Assembly: GCA_021432635.1 (NCBI GenBank)
Contig: MU270015.1
Coordinates: 607,057-671,056 of the forward strand
Source: Thozetella sp. PMI_491
Taxonomy: Eukaryota > Ascomycota > Sordariomycetes > Chaetosphaeriales > Chaetosphaeriaceae
Direction: 5' to 3'
DNA: 64,000 bases
The notes beneath the pieces were generated by a model, which had not been told where the DNA came from, searched no databases, and saw only the letters and a program-made list of their open reading frames with translations. How positions within the stretch are numbered: position 1 is the stretch's first letter; each line of letters starts with the position of its first letter. The position numbers and the translations under genes are program-made. Positions 10,007 to 23,104 of the stretch are shown one piece after another.

Positions 10007-11786
10007 TGTGAGTCCGTATAGCTTAGCCTGATCGCCAAGATGAGGTATATACGATGCAGCGGAGGAGACTGAGGGGTTAGTAAAATGAAATGTTTTGATA
10101 GCCTCATTTTGTGGGCCTTTGGGTCATGATTGGGGAGAGCTTGATAGAGCTGGAGCTCATCCCTGTTGGTGGCGCACGTTGGCTTGCTTGACACGGCCCA
10201 ATATCGCACCGCCTTACTTAGACTGCTATTTCACTAGATGGTCCGCCAATGACGGAATGAGGGGGGCTAGGAGACTATCGAGAGACACGTAGTAAAACAC
10301 TAACGTCGTCCCGATCGCTCATTACAAGACACGAAGATACAAGTAGATGCAAACCCTCACATCTGAATGGCGAGGCCGCTTATAGCCTGCAGATTCGGCG
10401 TGGCTATAGGTGTTGGCGCCTCAGCATTATCCAATGACTAACTAATGATATCAGACTTGGTATCCGATATCTTGATGCATTTGTGCCTATGTAGCATTGG
10501 TAATAATCGGAGGCGAAGTCCGCCCCTTAGCCAAAGTTATGCTTCATATAACTAATAGAGTCAAATTTCTGATGGTTGGGTCGAACTCTTAGCCCTGGAG
10601 ATTTGGAAACAAAACAATCGACGCTTGCAATGACCGTTAACTTTGGAAGCAAAATCTCTCTATCTCTCGATATGAGCGAGGATCTACTGTTGGTAGTGTT
10701 GTCGTATTAAATCGACTGTAGGATAAGGAATATGTGGGGCGAGCTATGTAATGTAAGATCTAAAGAGTGTACAAACGAGAGCGAGCTGCTGGCAGCTATA
10801 AGTTATAATACATGTGTAGGAAATCGCCATAGGCAGATCGCCAGCCAGATCCGCCATCTGTCAAATCCCCTGACCAGGTAGATGGCCGGCGCTCAGACTT
10901 GCTTTTGGAGCTATTAATTGGGGCGACACTGGTTTTGCAAGCTGCAGAACGGCGCCATTGCGAGCGGACTGAGCTTGCTGGCTAAGAGCGCGTCGGGCGG
11001 GCTAGGTTAAAAGAAAGGGCTGGGGAGCTTGCCCGCGGTGCTACATACTTGCAGGCCTCATCACTCTCTGAGGGTACCTTCGGAGTACATATGTATTAGG
11101 TTATTAGCTGCAGATCGTCAGCAAGTGGACCTAGCTAAAATAAGTTAGTTGTCTAAGAATCTAGCCACACTCGTTTCGCCGTTGACGGCAACTAGATGTT
11201 TATATAATTCGACTCCCACATCACTGTGTCTGTGTCGACTACCTATATCGATAGCCATATGTTAAGTACCCTTGTGAACGCTACCACAGGCGGCCCTGCG
11301 GCCGATGTCCCACATTCTCCCACAAATTAGCTCTAAGCGATCTATAAAGTTGCAGGTTTCGCGGGGCCTATTGATATGCCGTCAGGTGCTGCTAACTCGA
11401 GGCACCTGTAACGGTCGAATGCCACCGTATATGCTATGCTAGCCATATATCACCACAGTAAAAGTGTTCAATGCGAGTTTTCTGTGTGCTATGCTACCAG
11501 GTAATGACACTAGTCATATCCTTATAAATTCGCCCTACTTCACATGACTGTATACCTAGGTTGCAAGAAAAGCTAGCTTAGCTTAGGTTCATTTACTGTA
11601 TTGGTGCGAATAGACACAGCTGTTTCGAGCTATTTTTACATTACCTATAGGATCATTTTAAGGGGCGGGCTTGCAGCTGTAGTCTTGTGTTCGCAAAAAG
11701 TTCTACTTCAAATTAATTCGAGGGAATGTTGAGGAAAAGGAATAAACTTTTCAGAGTAACATTTCTGGCTTATCTAGACTAAAGCT
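10007..11786. other. 1.8-kb gene-free stretch
   Basis: Mixed-composition sequence without a frame of coding character on either strand. The left 200 bases are the promoter of the surface-protein gene and the right end is the 3' flank of the regulator gene. No repeat family, tRNA or transposon end was recognised. Confidence 0.4.
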
Positions 11787-14185
11787 TTACGATTGAAATA
11801 GAACACCACCCCAACCAAGATCTGCTTGGTCGATGGCCTGTAGTAAGGATTCCCAAGTAGCACCGGCGAGTAGATCAGGCATTCCGCCGTCCCAACCACT
11901 TAGTCTAGTAGGATCTGCCAACCATGGAGCATCGGTCCCTCCAAATCTGGGCCCGGGGATATTCAGGACTCCCGGTGTGCCTGAGTTCGGACGACCGTCG
12001 ACAGGCAGAGCATCTTGGCTTGCCCTGTGCGTGCCAGGTAAATAATTTGGATTTTCTTGGCCGCCTTGAGATAACGAGAAGTGCATGGTCCCATCGGACA
12101 AGTCGGGAAAGGAAGGCTGGTGGAAGACGGCACCTGAGGGGTCGGTAGAAGGAGTGCTTATTGGGGGTGGCCCAAATCGGTTTGGGTCTACCCTCAACCT
12201 GTCTTGTACATGAATATAGTGTCTGTTTCTCTCCTCGCCGGTTGCTGTTTGTGAGATTGTCCTTCTTCTCTTCCTAGAGTTGTGGGCATCATGGGGGGTG
12301 TATGTCGATTCCTGCCGTGCACTTTGTTGATCGAAACCGCGATCCAGGCCACCAGCTAGAGGGGTCGATTCTATCGTGTGTGGGTTATTGGCAGATAACT
12401 TATCTTCTTCGAGAATTCTCTGTAGGTCAGAGAGTACAGTGTAGCAGTTCTTTGCCACGTGCCAGCGGTCTGACATGGCAGACAGAACTTCAAGGCATTG
12501 CCCAATTTCGCTATCTCAATGTTAGCGCCGCCCCCAGCCGCCTCGTGCCTGAAACTATGGTGGACTGCGAAAAGGTCTACTTACTCTTGCCCCTTTTCGG
12601 CCGGATAGAGGCGGAGGTGACATGCAAAGGCTAGGATGATGCCTGCCATCCACAACGCTGATAGATAACCTGACCAGAACAAGGCGTACCCTGCATTGTG
12701 CTGTTTCCGCATAATGTTGATGATATCACGCGCTGCACCGATGCAGACTTGGAGGGCCGACCGGAACTCTGGCGAGGACGGTTCCAGAGACAGCCAGGGC
12801 CGGTGGATGAGTAGAACCATTTGGCCGTGGAGAAAGACGAAAAAGGCTGACGGGCTGAACCTCTGGCCCCTTGTTGGGGCACCAGAAGTACCAGAAGCAG
12901 AGTTGATCTCTGCAGATGGCGCGAAATCCTGTAGGTGGGAAGGTAGTGCATTCCACCATGCGTTCACGTCTGTACGTAGGGAGAGAATAGAGGCTTGATC
13001 CATGGAACGAACATGAAGAGATTTGTGGAACAGCTCGAGAGCCCTTCCAATCAGACGAGAGCCCACCACTTGGAAAGAAAGAACGTGGTGCCGATCGTGG
13101 ACTTCGAGCCTCGAACTTGGAGTCGGCGTTCCTAGGCTGTCGGAGGGATAATGCTGAAGATGGCGATGAAGCTCAGGCCCCGCCAGAGAACAAACGTCAA
13201 CATCGGAATCTTGGATTCCTATTGGATGGCCAAAGGCTTGGGAAAGATATCGGTCGATGACATAGATGCTCCAGAACAGCCTCTTACGGATGTCACAATC
13301 GTCCGTTGAAAGCTCCTGGTATCGAACGGGGCAGCGGTGCAGGCCGGCCAGAAAGATAGCTCTAGAGACAAGGCCGCCAACCACAGTGGCGGAGCGGAGC
13401 GACATCCGCGCTACCAATAGGAGCTGGGCCGCAAACAAGGCCTGGATGGACACGATATCGCCCTTGACGGCAATTCCTGGGAGAATGGAGAGTATATTTT
13501 CGGGCTTTTCGATACGAGAAGCAGCCAGCAGCCCCTCGCTTGAGTGGAGGCTGGCGAGGTTGAACAAGCATTGCAGGATGATGACTCTCGCCAACGGTAC
13601 CGGCTGTTTCCGCGCCGCTGGAGATGCATACAGCAACTCGATGTCCTTCAGCGCGGAGGGGCCATGTAGAAAGGGGAAGAAGCGGTGCCACGTTTGGAAG
13701 TATTCCATAAACAAAGTCTTGGCGACATCCGCCGGCGGCGGCTGGCCTAGGTCGAGTGGAATGCCGAGTCCGTAGGACGTCGAGCTTACGGTGGGTTGTG
13801 CGGCGGTCGGTAGGGGACTGGGGAGAGAGTCGCTCGCTCCATGGTCTTGTGATGCGCGGGACGCATCGGCTTCCTCCTCGTTGTCGACGATGCAGTCCTC
13901 GGGCGACGGGTGGGCCGTGTCCTGGAGGAGCAGGGACAGCCGCGTATTGGCGTCGGAGAAGGCGCGCCGCACAGTGTTTACGAAATAGATGCCGCTGGCG
14001 CTTCCGATGAATTGGCTCTTTCCATCGCGAAGGGTGCGCAGCGACCCACGCTCTTCCGAGCGCTGCGGAGACGCCTCGTGGCTGTCGGAGAGAAGCGACG
14101 CTCTTGACATGGCCGGCCACAGCGTCTGGGGACGCGTGCAGGACTTGCGAAGGACCATGGGCGGTAAATGGGCTGAGCTCGGCAA
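11787..14185 (-). CDS. Fungal-specific transcription factor domain protein
   Basis: Two exons (14185-12585 and 12510-11787) join in phase across a GTAAGT intron with a GCTAAC branch point, giving 774 residues. The central part (about 150-500) is a fungal_trans middle-homology region. Its landmarks are YFQTWHRFFPFLHGPS, LHRCPVRYQELSTDDCDIRKRLFWSIYVIDR and FGHPIGIQDSDVDV. The second exon opens with CLEVLSAMSDRWHVAKNC, typical of the C-terminal end of this domain, followed by a disordered Ser/Pro-rich tail containing an RKRRR cluster. No Zn2Cys6 motif is visible in the N-terminus or the 150 bases upstream. The DNA-binding exon is therefore either further upstream and missed, lost, or the protein acts through partners. 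Targets are unknown. Confidence 0.8.
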
Positions 14186-15133
14186 ACCGGCGCGGGGCTT
14201 AGGTAAGTTGCCCCGCTGCTAATTAGTCCTGTAACTAACGAGGTACGGGGCTGGGTTGCGATTGAGAGATGCGATAACTTAGCGCGATTACTTGAGCAGC
14301 TGAAGTGCTGGTAAACTTCGCAGCTGAAGGAGCAGCCCTACAATGTAGGGCCCAAGCCGCCTGTGGCTACAGTCTATCCGACCTCCGTTTTGTCAACCTT
14401 TCATTCCATTCGATCCAAGCAACTTAGAAAATTGCTACTTGAGATTTTAGGAAGTACATTCTCGGGCCGAAACAATAGCGGTCCCGTTCTTCCTACTAGG
14501 TACCTACCCTAGATACCTTGTGCCGGCCTCACTTCTAAATTGGAGGAAATAGAATCAGCTGCGGCTACATACTAGAGAGGAGTCGAGTCCTCTTGCTGTG
14601 GAAGTTATCTATCTCCTCACAGAAAAGGTAACTTGGACATGATACTAAATTTTAATTACCTGTTATTTATCGCGGCTATTTTTCTAGGGGGCTCTCAGAC
14701 TGTCGGATAGGGTAACTAGTAGTCAGGGTAAATTTATCTTGCCTTGGGAGAACAGATTTATAACCCTCCTAAAGGAGTGAAGCACACCTTTGACCGCTAT
14801 TGAACCGGTGCAGTACACGACAAGGTATTCACTTCCAATGGTAGTATTTAGCGAGTCACGGCTTATTTACTTACTTTCACGTCCCTACAGCGGCCTTGTC
14901 ACTAAGAGTCACACCCTTGGTATCGTGATACGATGAATTATACCCACCGCGAATCAATACGCGCGCGCCCAAGATATAAATACATGTCTGACTTCTCTCC
15001 TGTCTCTATCATTCTTTTCTTTCTCTCTTAATAATACTTCTACAATACCACACTTCTAGCACTACACGCGAAAACATCCCATACTCTGAATCGGCGAAAA
15101 TACTTTAGCATCAGCGCGTCTACGATAGAAACT
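14186..15133. other. Intergenic stretch with AGGTACCTACC-type motif
   Basis: Bidirectional upstream region between the leftward regulator and the rightward small gene. The word AGGTACCTACCCTAGATACC at about 14500-14520 is a repeat type often seen between genes in Sordariomycetes; similar words recur near 16384 and 60105. A pyrimidine-rich run (TCTCTTTCTTTCTCTC-like) before 15040 looks like a core promoter of the small gene. No coding frame is supported. Confidence 0.4.
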
Positions 15134-15554
15134 ATGTCTGGCTACACGGTTGGCGACTTAGTCGAATTCAAGGCCAATAGTACAGTCTCTCACTTATTCT
15201 ATGCACAGCAAGAATGCTCACAGGTACTTTGACTATTTTACTAATATGGCTATAGAGTGCCAAGCGCAAGGAACCATTACAAACATTGAGAAAGGTGAAG
15301 GGGGGGCCGTCAACAAGGTGATGATTAAAATCGAGCGCTCCTGTGACGAGTTTGACCCACGCTCGGGCAAGGTGGTGAGTTTCGAGCATGATTTCTTTAT
15401 TAGTGTTAGGTGCGGTCTTATTGTTTGAGGTAAGGTACTAATTTATCTTTCAACATAGCAAACGTGGCGCAGTGTTACTAGCGGCACGCCTATGACTGTT
15501 CCACCGCATAGAATCAATGGCAAGATTGATGAACTAGCCGAGGTTTCTAGGTAA
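15134..15554 (+). CDS. Small 86-residue basic/acidic protein, possible Tudor/SH3-like fold
   Basis: Three exons (15134-15179, 15256-15374, 15459-15554) join in phase at GT-AG sites, with TACTAAT- and TACTAATT-like branch points, giving an 86-residue protein. It starts MSGYTVGDLVEF, then QGTITNIEKGEG, and ends with a hydrophilic tail. The opening x-V-G-D-x-V-x-F followed by G-T-I resembles the first strands of SH3/Tudor-like folds such as the HVA1/DUF2945 family, but the match is weak. It has no signal peptide and is probably intracellular. It has a pyrimidine-rich promoter and stands alone, with about 3 kb of empty sequence after it. Confidence 0.5.
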
Positions 15555-18500
15555 TTAGCGATTCACCACATCCGAAGCCATGGGTGGCTGCTTTTCAATT
15601 TCAATTTTGCCCGGCACCTTCGGAACTCGGTGAAATGGAACATCAGTTTAATTAAACTAGATTGGTCAACCAGGACAGTCGCAGGAAGCGTAGAGAGGTG
15701 GTGATCTTGAGGGCTTGGCGAGACGGTAATTTTGGAACTATCGAGTCAGAAAGAGCCCATTTGGCTTCCCTATTACCGAAATTGAGAATTACTTGCGCTA
15801 CCAAAATTTTGAGAGAATCTATGAGATCGCTGGTGCGATATTCACGCGGTATACTAAGTTATTCTCGCAATATCATCAGCTGATTCTGTTGCATAATCTT
15901 CCATCGCACCTACCCGAGACAGGTCCAAGGAAGTCGCATGGCCAAGGTACATTTTTGTGTGAGTGTGAGTGCCATAAATTAATGTAGAATCGCTTAGCTA
16001 AGGTGTCAGGATTCATATGCTCAGTTACACTTCCAGATAGAAGAATGCTTCGCTACTCAAGGGGCAGAATTAGTATGGTTAATACAAGTCATACATCAAG
16101 GAATGGTATGGAAGTGAGGCCGACGACTGATACTGGATATATAGCACAGATTGTCATGATTGCCCTAGATTACTTCATACTATCGAGACCATCGTCGTCG
16201 TCAAGTAAGATCCGAGCGCAGTGGGAGGGGAGAAGGAAGGCTGATGGAGGAGGCCATTAATAACACCAAAGCAGGCTCTTCGTACGATCTTTCATAAGGG
16301 GCAAGATAGGTGAATCCTACGCTAGATATGCCGCAGCTCCATAGATGTGGCAAATGCTAGACAGCAACCTCGCTACCCCATTGGTACCTACCCCGTCACA
16401 CTTCTACCCGATAGATGGCCATGGAAACATACGGTAGACCACCTATGAGCGGGACCAAGGCAAATTCCATGGTGATCTGGTTATATGAGTGGAAATTGGG
16501 CCAAGTGCAGCCTAAGCCCGGAGAGTGTATATTTAGGAGTCTCCATCATGGGTTCGCCCACTTGGAGTGATAGAACGGGTTTCACAACCACCTGCCTATA
16601 TAGGAATATCGGATGTGTCCCAGGGCATTTAGAACGCATGCTGCCACAGCAGATATACGATACGGAAGGGTGCGAAGTGCAATTTTATCCCATACGGTGG
16701 AATTATATCGGCAAAGAGCCTTATCGTTGTATGAGAAGATAGCTCAGTAGGTACTTACCCGTAAGTGCTATTTTGGGATCCCTTGTCCAAAGTACAAGAT
16801 ACAGACGGTCAGATATCTTGTCTCTAGAGACGGCCACGTCACCGTATGAGCGGCTAGCAACCGCCGCATGTGGAGCAGGCGGGGAGGTATGCAGACTAAG
16901 GTACCATGGCTTGGCTTCATTGGCAACTACCGGCATTCCGCATCGCCAGCTAGCAGCTAGCTCGAGCTGGGTCTAGGGTGCTCTGTCGCCGCCGTTTCTG
17001 CGGAGTCGGCTGCAAATCCCGAACATTCTTCCCCATCTACTGCCCCTCAATTTCTCCCCAAAATGGCTCATGGTGTACGGTACGTTGGCTGGTGGAAGGT
17101 GTTTCGGTCAAATGGCCCACCGGACGCTGACGAGTAGAGGTGGGGGGCGTAGGGCCGTGCGGCGTATATCATCATGTTGACACAAGAGGAGTTTGGCTCT
17201 AACATTGAGGAGTCGCTGTTCAAAGCACTTTTGTACGACTTTTCTTGGCGTGAACCCCCCGTATCCAACATTGTATTAGGGAAAACACGGGAACAAGGCG
17301 CTCGAAGATACCGACGAATGAGCGTCTCTATCTTGCCAATATTCGGCCTAAGCCACCTTCGGATACAAGCAGTCATTTCCATGGCGGTGTAAAAATAGAC
17401 CTCTAGCTCACAACCTCACCGCTGCTACCGGAGCTGCGTTCGATAACCAGCCCTATAGAAATTCGTAGCAGACACACAAACCGGATATTTACCAGGAGCC
17501 TCGCTATTGCCCTCAGGCAACTGGCAAGGAATGATCAAGGATGGTCAAGGATGGGGCGAGGCTTGGTTGGTGTGTATTGAACGCCGCCCCATAATACGCG
17601 TAAGCGCGCTTACTCGACATCCGTACGTGCAGAAGGCACCTGCATCGGGCGGGCTGCTTTGGGTCGCAGCCCAGTCACAATTGGCTCGGATAGAGCTAGA
17701 GGCAAGCAGTCGGTTGACGACATGGCGAGCCTCAAACTTGGCTCCAGGCGCAGAAGCAAGTCCAGTTTCGTCCGATGCAAGGTAGAACAGGGTACTGGGC
17801 GATACCTTACCCAATACAACTGGGCCCCCCACTAACCGTATTTGCCCCTCAAAATAGGAGCCCGGCACTGCATTAGAATTCTCCGAGAAGGATCGTATAA
17901 GATCATGATAGGCTGCTTAGACTGGGTACGGTAGAGCAGCACACACGCTCTAATGTCTAGCGTCGGCCGGGTAAGGCGTATCTACCGGCCGCTAAAACAA
18001 CAGACGGCCAGCCTGCTTCCTACCTCGGCAAGCGAAGCGACGATCCGTCGATGCAGGGTATGCAGATGAGGATCACCAGCAAGGAGGCGGAGGCAGACTA
18101 CACGTCTGAGTCCTAGTCGAGCGGGTCGTGTACTGACGACGCTCGATGGTGCAAGGTGCGGAGAGGACTGAGCAGAGCCCACGATGTTTCCGCCTGTGCG
18201 CAGACATCTGGGCGAAGGGGTAAACTGAGACAGACATGAACTTGGAAGAAGCATGCCAAGGAGTTTGTCGACTTTGGGGCTCGAGGCTCCGTAGTACCAA
18301 ATAAACTAGCGACTTGCGTCCTCCGCACTAGCTAGACGCTGTGCAAGTATCGAGACATGGCAGAGCAGTTCAACCAACCCCACTCCCCCAACCACCGCGG
18401 GGAGGATGTTGGCCACGCTGCATGCGGTTGGACCTACGTGACGTGTATACGCTGACGACGATGACGATTGGGATCGGTTCTCCTCGGCGGCTTGGCCAGT

Positions 18501-18646
18501 CAACCTTGGGATGCCCACATAGCGAGAATCTCGCTCAACATACATATAAACCACGACCATGCCATAGCTCAAGATGACTAGCTCTCCAAGGACCAACAAG
18601 CCTCAGTCACCCCATTCCCTTCTCGCCAGAGCTACACGTCGCCAAC
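15555..18646. other. 3.1-kb stretch without a convincing gene
   Basis: Several open frames of 60-107 residues occur on both strands, but none has a recognisable domain, signal peptide, plausible exon partner or family pattern. The longest stretch of plausible amino-acid composition is around 15740-15960 (plus), which could be a decayed gene. From about 17500 the GC content rises. The right end is the promoter of the first tyrosinase. Confidence 0.4.
18545..18550 (+). promoter_or_regulatory. TATA box of the first tyrosinase gene
   Basis: TATAAA lies 97 bases upstream of the ATG at 18647, a normal distance for a fungal core promoter. Confidence 0.5.
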
Positions 18647-19977
18647 ATGCGGGTTCAAACCTCCGTTCTATCTCTCTCCGCCGCCTTCGCAGCCGTGCTG
18701 GCCTATGATCCAGCGCCGACGGAGCAGACAGATGCCCTTGCGAGCACCGCGCTTAGGAACTTGGCCACGTACTCTGCTCAATTCTCCGGCACTACGTCGT
18801 GCACCGTGGAGAATGCCGTCAAGCGAGCCGAATGGTAACCATCTCTCACTGTGTCTTTGCCCATCTCGTGCCCCTTCCTCGAGAGAAGCCGTCCCGAACC
18901 CCAAGACTAACTTTTCGGGATCAGGGGCACCCTCTCCGTTGAGGAACGGATTGCCTACACGGACGCAGTCCTCTGTCTCATGTCCAAGCCGTCTCTTTAC
19001 GATTCCACCACTGTGCCAGGGGCCAAGACGCGATACGACGACTTTGTCGTCCCTCACATGAACCTAACTCTGGTGATCCACGAGACCGCCAACTTCCTGT
19101 CCTGGCACCGCTACTACGTCTGGACCTACGAGAAAGCCCTTCGCGAGGAGTGTGGCTACACGGGCTACCAGCCGTACTGGAACTGGGGCAGATGGGCTAT
19201 GGATCCGCTCAACTCCCCCATCTTTGACGGCACGGAGGGCAGCATGAGCGGAAACGGCGACTACGAGGCTCACAACTGCACCGACGGCCTGGCGAACGGC
19301 ATCAACTGCATCCCTGCCGGGACCGGTGGTGGCTGCGTCACCAACGGACCATTTGCCAACATCACGGTCAACCTGGGCCCGATCGGGGCTACCTTGGCCG
19401 AGCCCGAGGTGACCAATGTAGCATCCACTTTTGACTACAACCCGCGTTGCATGAAGCGAGACATCACCAACTGGACCAGCTCTCGCTGGACTACGGAGCA
19501 GAATATCACGGACCTGGTCATCAACAACGAGGATATTGCCTCGTTCCAGAACGCCATGCAGGGCAACACGACGATTGGAGACTACGGCGTCCACGGCGGT
19601 GGCCACTATACTTACACCGGAGACCCGGCTGGCGTACGTAGAACTCTCGCCTTTCCCCTACCTCCATTGCTTCTAGCGGACGGATGATTACTAACTGTGC
19701 GGAAACACAGGATGTCTACATTTCCCCTGGCGACCCGACTTTCTTTCTCCACCATGCGCAGATCGACCGCACTTGGTGGATCTGGCAGAACCAGGACCCG
19801 GAGGAGCGCACCAGTGCTATCGCTGGCACTATCACATTCCTAAACGAGCCCGCGAGCAGGGATGGTACGCTGCAGGATCTACTGGATATCGGCCTGAACG
19901 GCGATGCTCTAGAAATGGCTTTGGCGATGTCAAGTGTTGGAACGACCGGCGGCCCTTTCTGCTACGTCTACGTGTAA
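18647..19977 (+). CDS. Secreted short tyrosinase / catechol oxidase-like enzyme
   Basis: Three exons (18647-18834, 18925-19633, 19711-19977) give 387 residues. A signal peptide (about residues 1-19) is followed by a type-3 copper domain. CuA ligands are His107 (VPHMN), His115 and His124 (HETANFLSWHR). CuB ligands are His286 and His290 (HGGGH) and His313/314 (DPTFFLHHAQIDR). It ends soon after with a Y-x-Y type motif (CYVYV) and lacks the long C-terminal pro-domain of classical fungal tyrosinases. It therefore belongs with the short secreted enzymes of the A. oryzae catechol oxidase type. No Cys is placed two residues before His107 to form the usual thioether. The expected reaction is oxidation of o-diphenols, perhaps monophenols, to quinones outside the cell. 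Several N-x-T/S sites suggest glycosylation. Confidence 0.92.
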
Positions 19978-20786
19978 AATAATTTACTACTTCGTTATAG
20001 ATAATTTGGATCGAATATAAAGCTCAGGCGTATGGCGCCGGTTTTTTCTCTTCTTTTACAATATCTGGGCTACTTTTCCGATTGTGAATGGGGCGCCTAC
20101 GCGGCCTAGCTTTAGCTCTAGCGTCTAGGCGAACAGCGCGTTGAGTGATCATCGCCGCCCCTATAAAAATGAACGAATGCCTTGGCGTCTTGTGATGTGT
20201 GAAGATTTGGTAGACATACTACCATGTGGGCCGCTGGTGATTGAATCGCTTCCCTGCTCCTCGTGGCTATATGAACTTCTCCGGCCGAAGCCCTTACTCT
20301 CGCCAGTTCCCCGGAATGGGCCGTGGAGCCTTTTTTCAGGGCTTATAAACGGTTTCTTGTTGGTCCGTAACCTCCGGCAGCAGCTACTAGGCCTAGCTTG
20401 TCGTTGGTCCGAGACGTTTTCGCACTTTGATTGGGCGGTTGGGCCAGGCATCGGGGGAAATGTGCCCCATTTTGGCGTCGAAGAGGGGGGAACTCGCCGC
20501 GCTGGCTCGCCGCGGGCTCCCAGCGAAATAAGCCTTGCCTTATTTCGGTAACGACTCGAGGAGGCTATTGGAATTACGGGGCTCCATATCCCCACATCTC
20601 CACAAACTCGTTACCAACCCGGCGGAGACCCCAGGATCGACAGTCCCCCGGAGTCGGTGAGCAAGGTGACTAGGGAATGGGGTATGAGGGGGTATTTAAT
20701 CGTCGCGTCTTCCCTCGCCATCATCTGTGCCTTCAGGTTGCAGACGACCCGCTCCAGACCGGCCTTGAACATCGCAAGTCCACGCA
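19978..20786. other. Intergenic between tyrosinase and permease
   Basis: Holds the tyrosinase 3' end and the promoter of the Dal5-type permease. Open frames here show no family features. Confidence 0.4.
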
Positions 20787-23104
20787 ATGTCCGGCGACGA
20801 GATCCGCGGGAACAACCCGCCAGCCCACGCTGACGAGAAGGGTGCCCATGTTGATGACGACCACGACACCCTCAAGCCAGGCATTCTGCAAGAGGTATGA
20901 CCGCACCGCCAGCTACTGAGGCTACCACCACATATTCCAGGCACTAACGCGTGCCTTTGAAGGAGTATGCCGTCGGTTACCGCACGTACCGTGAGGCCTT
21001 GCACCTCGAGGTGTCCGATCGTGAGGTATGGTTACCGCCGAAGAGGAAAGACGCGTCCCCCAGCCTCTAACCGATATCCACGACAGGCCCGCAGAGTGCG
21101 ATGGAAAATCGACTCCGTCATCCTCCCAATCTTCCTAGTCACTCAGGCCCTTCAGTTCATGGACCGCACGGCTCTTAACTATGCCAACCTCTTCGGCTAC
21201 CAGGCATCGCTGGGGCTGGTGGGGCAGCAGTTCAATTATCTATCCGCAAGTACGTAGCTGGTCGGTTGGACGCTCTAGGGGCTCCGGGTTAACAAGAGAA
21301 CCTTAAGTGGTGTATGCCGGCCACTTCTTCGGCCAGTATCCTAGCGGCTGGCTGATTGGGCGATTTTCGGCCCAAAAGGTCCTGGCTATCAGCATCCTGA
21401 GCTGGGGAGTGCTCGTTATCCTCCTGACGCAGTGCCGGACCTACTCTAGTGCTCGTGAGTGCTGGCTTCACTTGTTACCCCTGTTGCTCCTGCAGAAAGG
21501 CTAATCGTTGCAGTGGCTGTGAGATGTATGTCGACCTTGACCTGCTCCGTATAGTTGCTTAGTGTTGACAGACTCGTAGTTATCATGGGAATCTTCGAGG
21601 CAGCTGTGACGCCGTAAGTTACCCATGGCGAGAAAGGACATAGTGACTCACTCGTGTGCAAGTTGCGCTGACCGTATTTAGTGGCCTGACTCTGATGACT
21701 GGCTTCTGGTATACAAGGAGGGAGATACCGCTGCGTCAATGCATTTGGTTGTGAGTAATTACTCCTTTGAGTACCGTGTGATAGGAATGTTTGCTTACCT
21801 TGCGTATAGCTCCGCACTTGGCTGGGGCGGTATTGTGAGGAACCTTGCTCGAGATCGTGGTCCCGTCCTCATGGCTGACTCACTATAGGTTGGATCGTAC
21901 ATCTCCATGGGCGTCTCCCAGCTCCCTGCCACCATGACGCCTGAGCGCTGGGCTCTCATCTTCTATATCGTAAGCGGTCCGTGCAATGCTATAACAGTCG
22001 AGAGCTGACCGAAAATTTTAGCTCGGTGCCGCAACCGCCCTTTGGTCGTTCGTCATCTGGTTCGCCCTCCCCGATTCTCCTGAGAGTGCTTGGTTCCTGA
22101 AGGAGCGCGAGCGCCTCGTGGCGGTACGCCGTGTCTCGGGTAATGAGACTGGCATCAAGAACAAGTCATTCGACAAGAAGCAGATCTGGGTTGCCTTCAC
22201 CGACCCCAAGGCCATACTGCTCTTCATCTCCGTCTTCGCTGCGTACGTTGCAATGTCTCTTCTCCTTAAGAATGTTATCAATATCCGCGAAACTAATCTG
22301 AGACTAATCCAGGGCCATCCCCAACGGCGTCGTTAATTCGTTCTCGACGATTATCATCCAGGATATGGGTTTCACAACTACTAAGACGACTGAGCTCAAG
22401 TCTGTCGGTGATGCCGTCCAGGTCATTGCCCTTCTGATTGGCGGCACGATCACGTTAAACGTCCCCAACTGTATGCAATTCCCCACGCTAACCAATGAGA
22501 GAGCTACTAACAATTTGCAGCTCGCCTGCTCACGGCAACCGCTGCAAACCTTCTTTGCACCACAGCCGCTGCCTTGATGGCCTATCTTCCCAGGTCCAAT
22601 ACTTGGGGTAGATTGGCTAGTTTCTGGCTGGTCAACTCCCAATCCGTTGGGTTCACTGTATCCCTTGTCACGATTTCGTCCAATATGGCTGGCTATACGC
22701 ATCGTCAGCTTGCCAACGCTTTGGTGTTGTGAGTGACTGGTTGTCTCTTCTTCATCGCAGCCTCTTCTAACAGTAACATACAGCACGGCGTACTGCTGGG
22801 GCAATTTCGCAGGACCATTCGTGGTGCAGCAGAGTGAGGCGCCATATTACCGTACTGCCACATCCGGCCTTCTGGCCGGCTACTCTATCAAGGCCGGCTG
22901 CCATTTGTTGCTTTTGGGTGCGCCTCCCCCCATCTCTCCTAGCGACTGCCCACGTTTTTCTAACCTGGTGATATAGCGTATATGTGGTCTGTCAATAGAC
23001 ACCGCAACAAGACTTACGGACCACCCAACAAGGAAGAGAGCGACGAGGCAGGCATGCTGGATCAGACCGAGTTCGAGAACAAGAACTTCCGATATGTACT
23101 TTGA
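20787..23104 (+). CDS. MFS permease, Dal5/anion:cation symporter family
   Basis: A multi-exon gene of about ten short introns; the junctions I tested keep phase. A hydrophilic N-terminus is followed by RRVRWKIDSVILPI and QFMDRTALNYANLFG (helix 1), the hallmark of the allantoate/pantothenate/nicotinate permease group. FFGQYPSGWLIGRF, RFIMGIFEAAVTPG, RRE-IPLRQ and LPDSPESAWFL follow, and a final hydrophilic tail ends FENKNFRYVL. Twelve membrane helices are expected. The family imports small organic anions and ureides (allantoate, dipeptides, vitamins) with protons at the plasma membrane. It follows the tyrosinase on the same strand with a gap of about 800 bases, so a link to phenolic metabolism is possible but unproven. 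It appears intact. Confidence 0.88.

Noticed and set aside
10540-10610. tRNA-like B-box word (GGGTCGAACTC) in the 10-11.8 kb gap
   Set aside because: No matching A-box or cloverleaf arms can be drawn around it.
13266-14120. Long frames of 169 and 252 residues inside the regulator gene on other frames and strands
   Set aside because: Shadows of the GC-rich coding exon; no family features.
15660-16260. Possible coding segments after the 86-residue gene
   Set aside because: Two competing frames cover the same bases and neither shows homology, splice partners or a clear start; at most a decayed gene.
17500-18330. Several overlapping 70-107-residue open frames on both strands before the first tyrosinase
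   Set aside because: They overlap each other in GC-rich sequence, have no domain or signal pattern and no exon partners; they look like chance frames.
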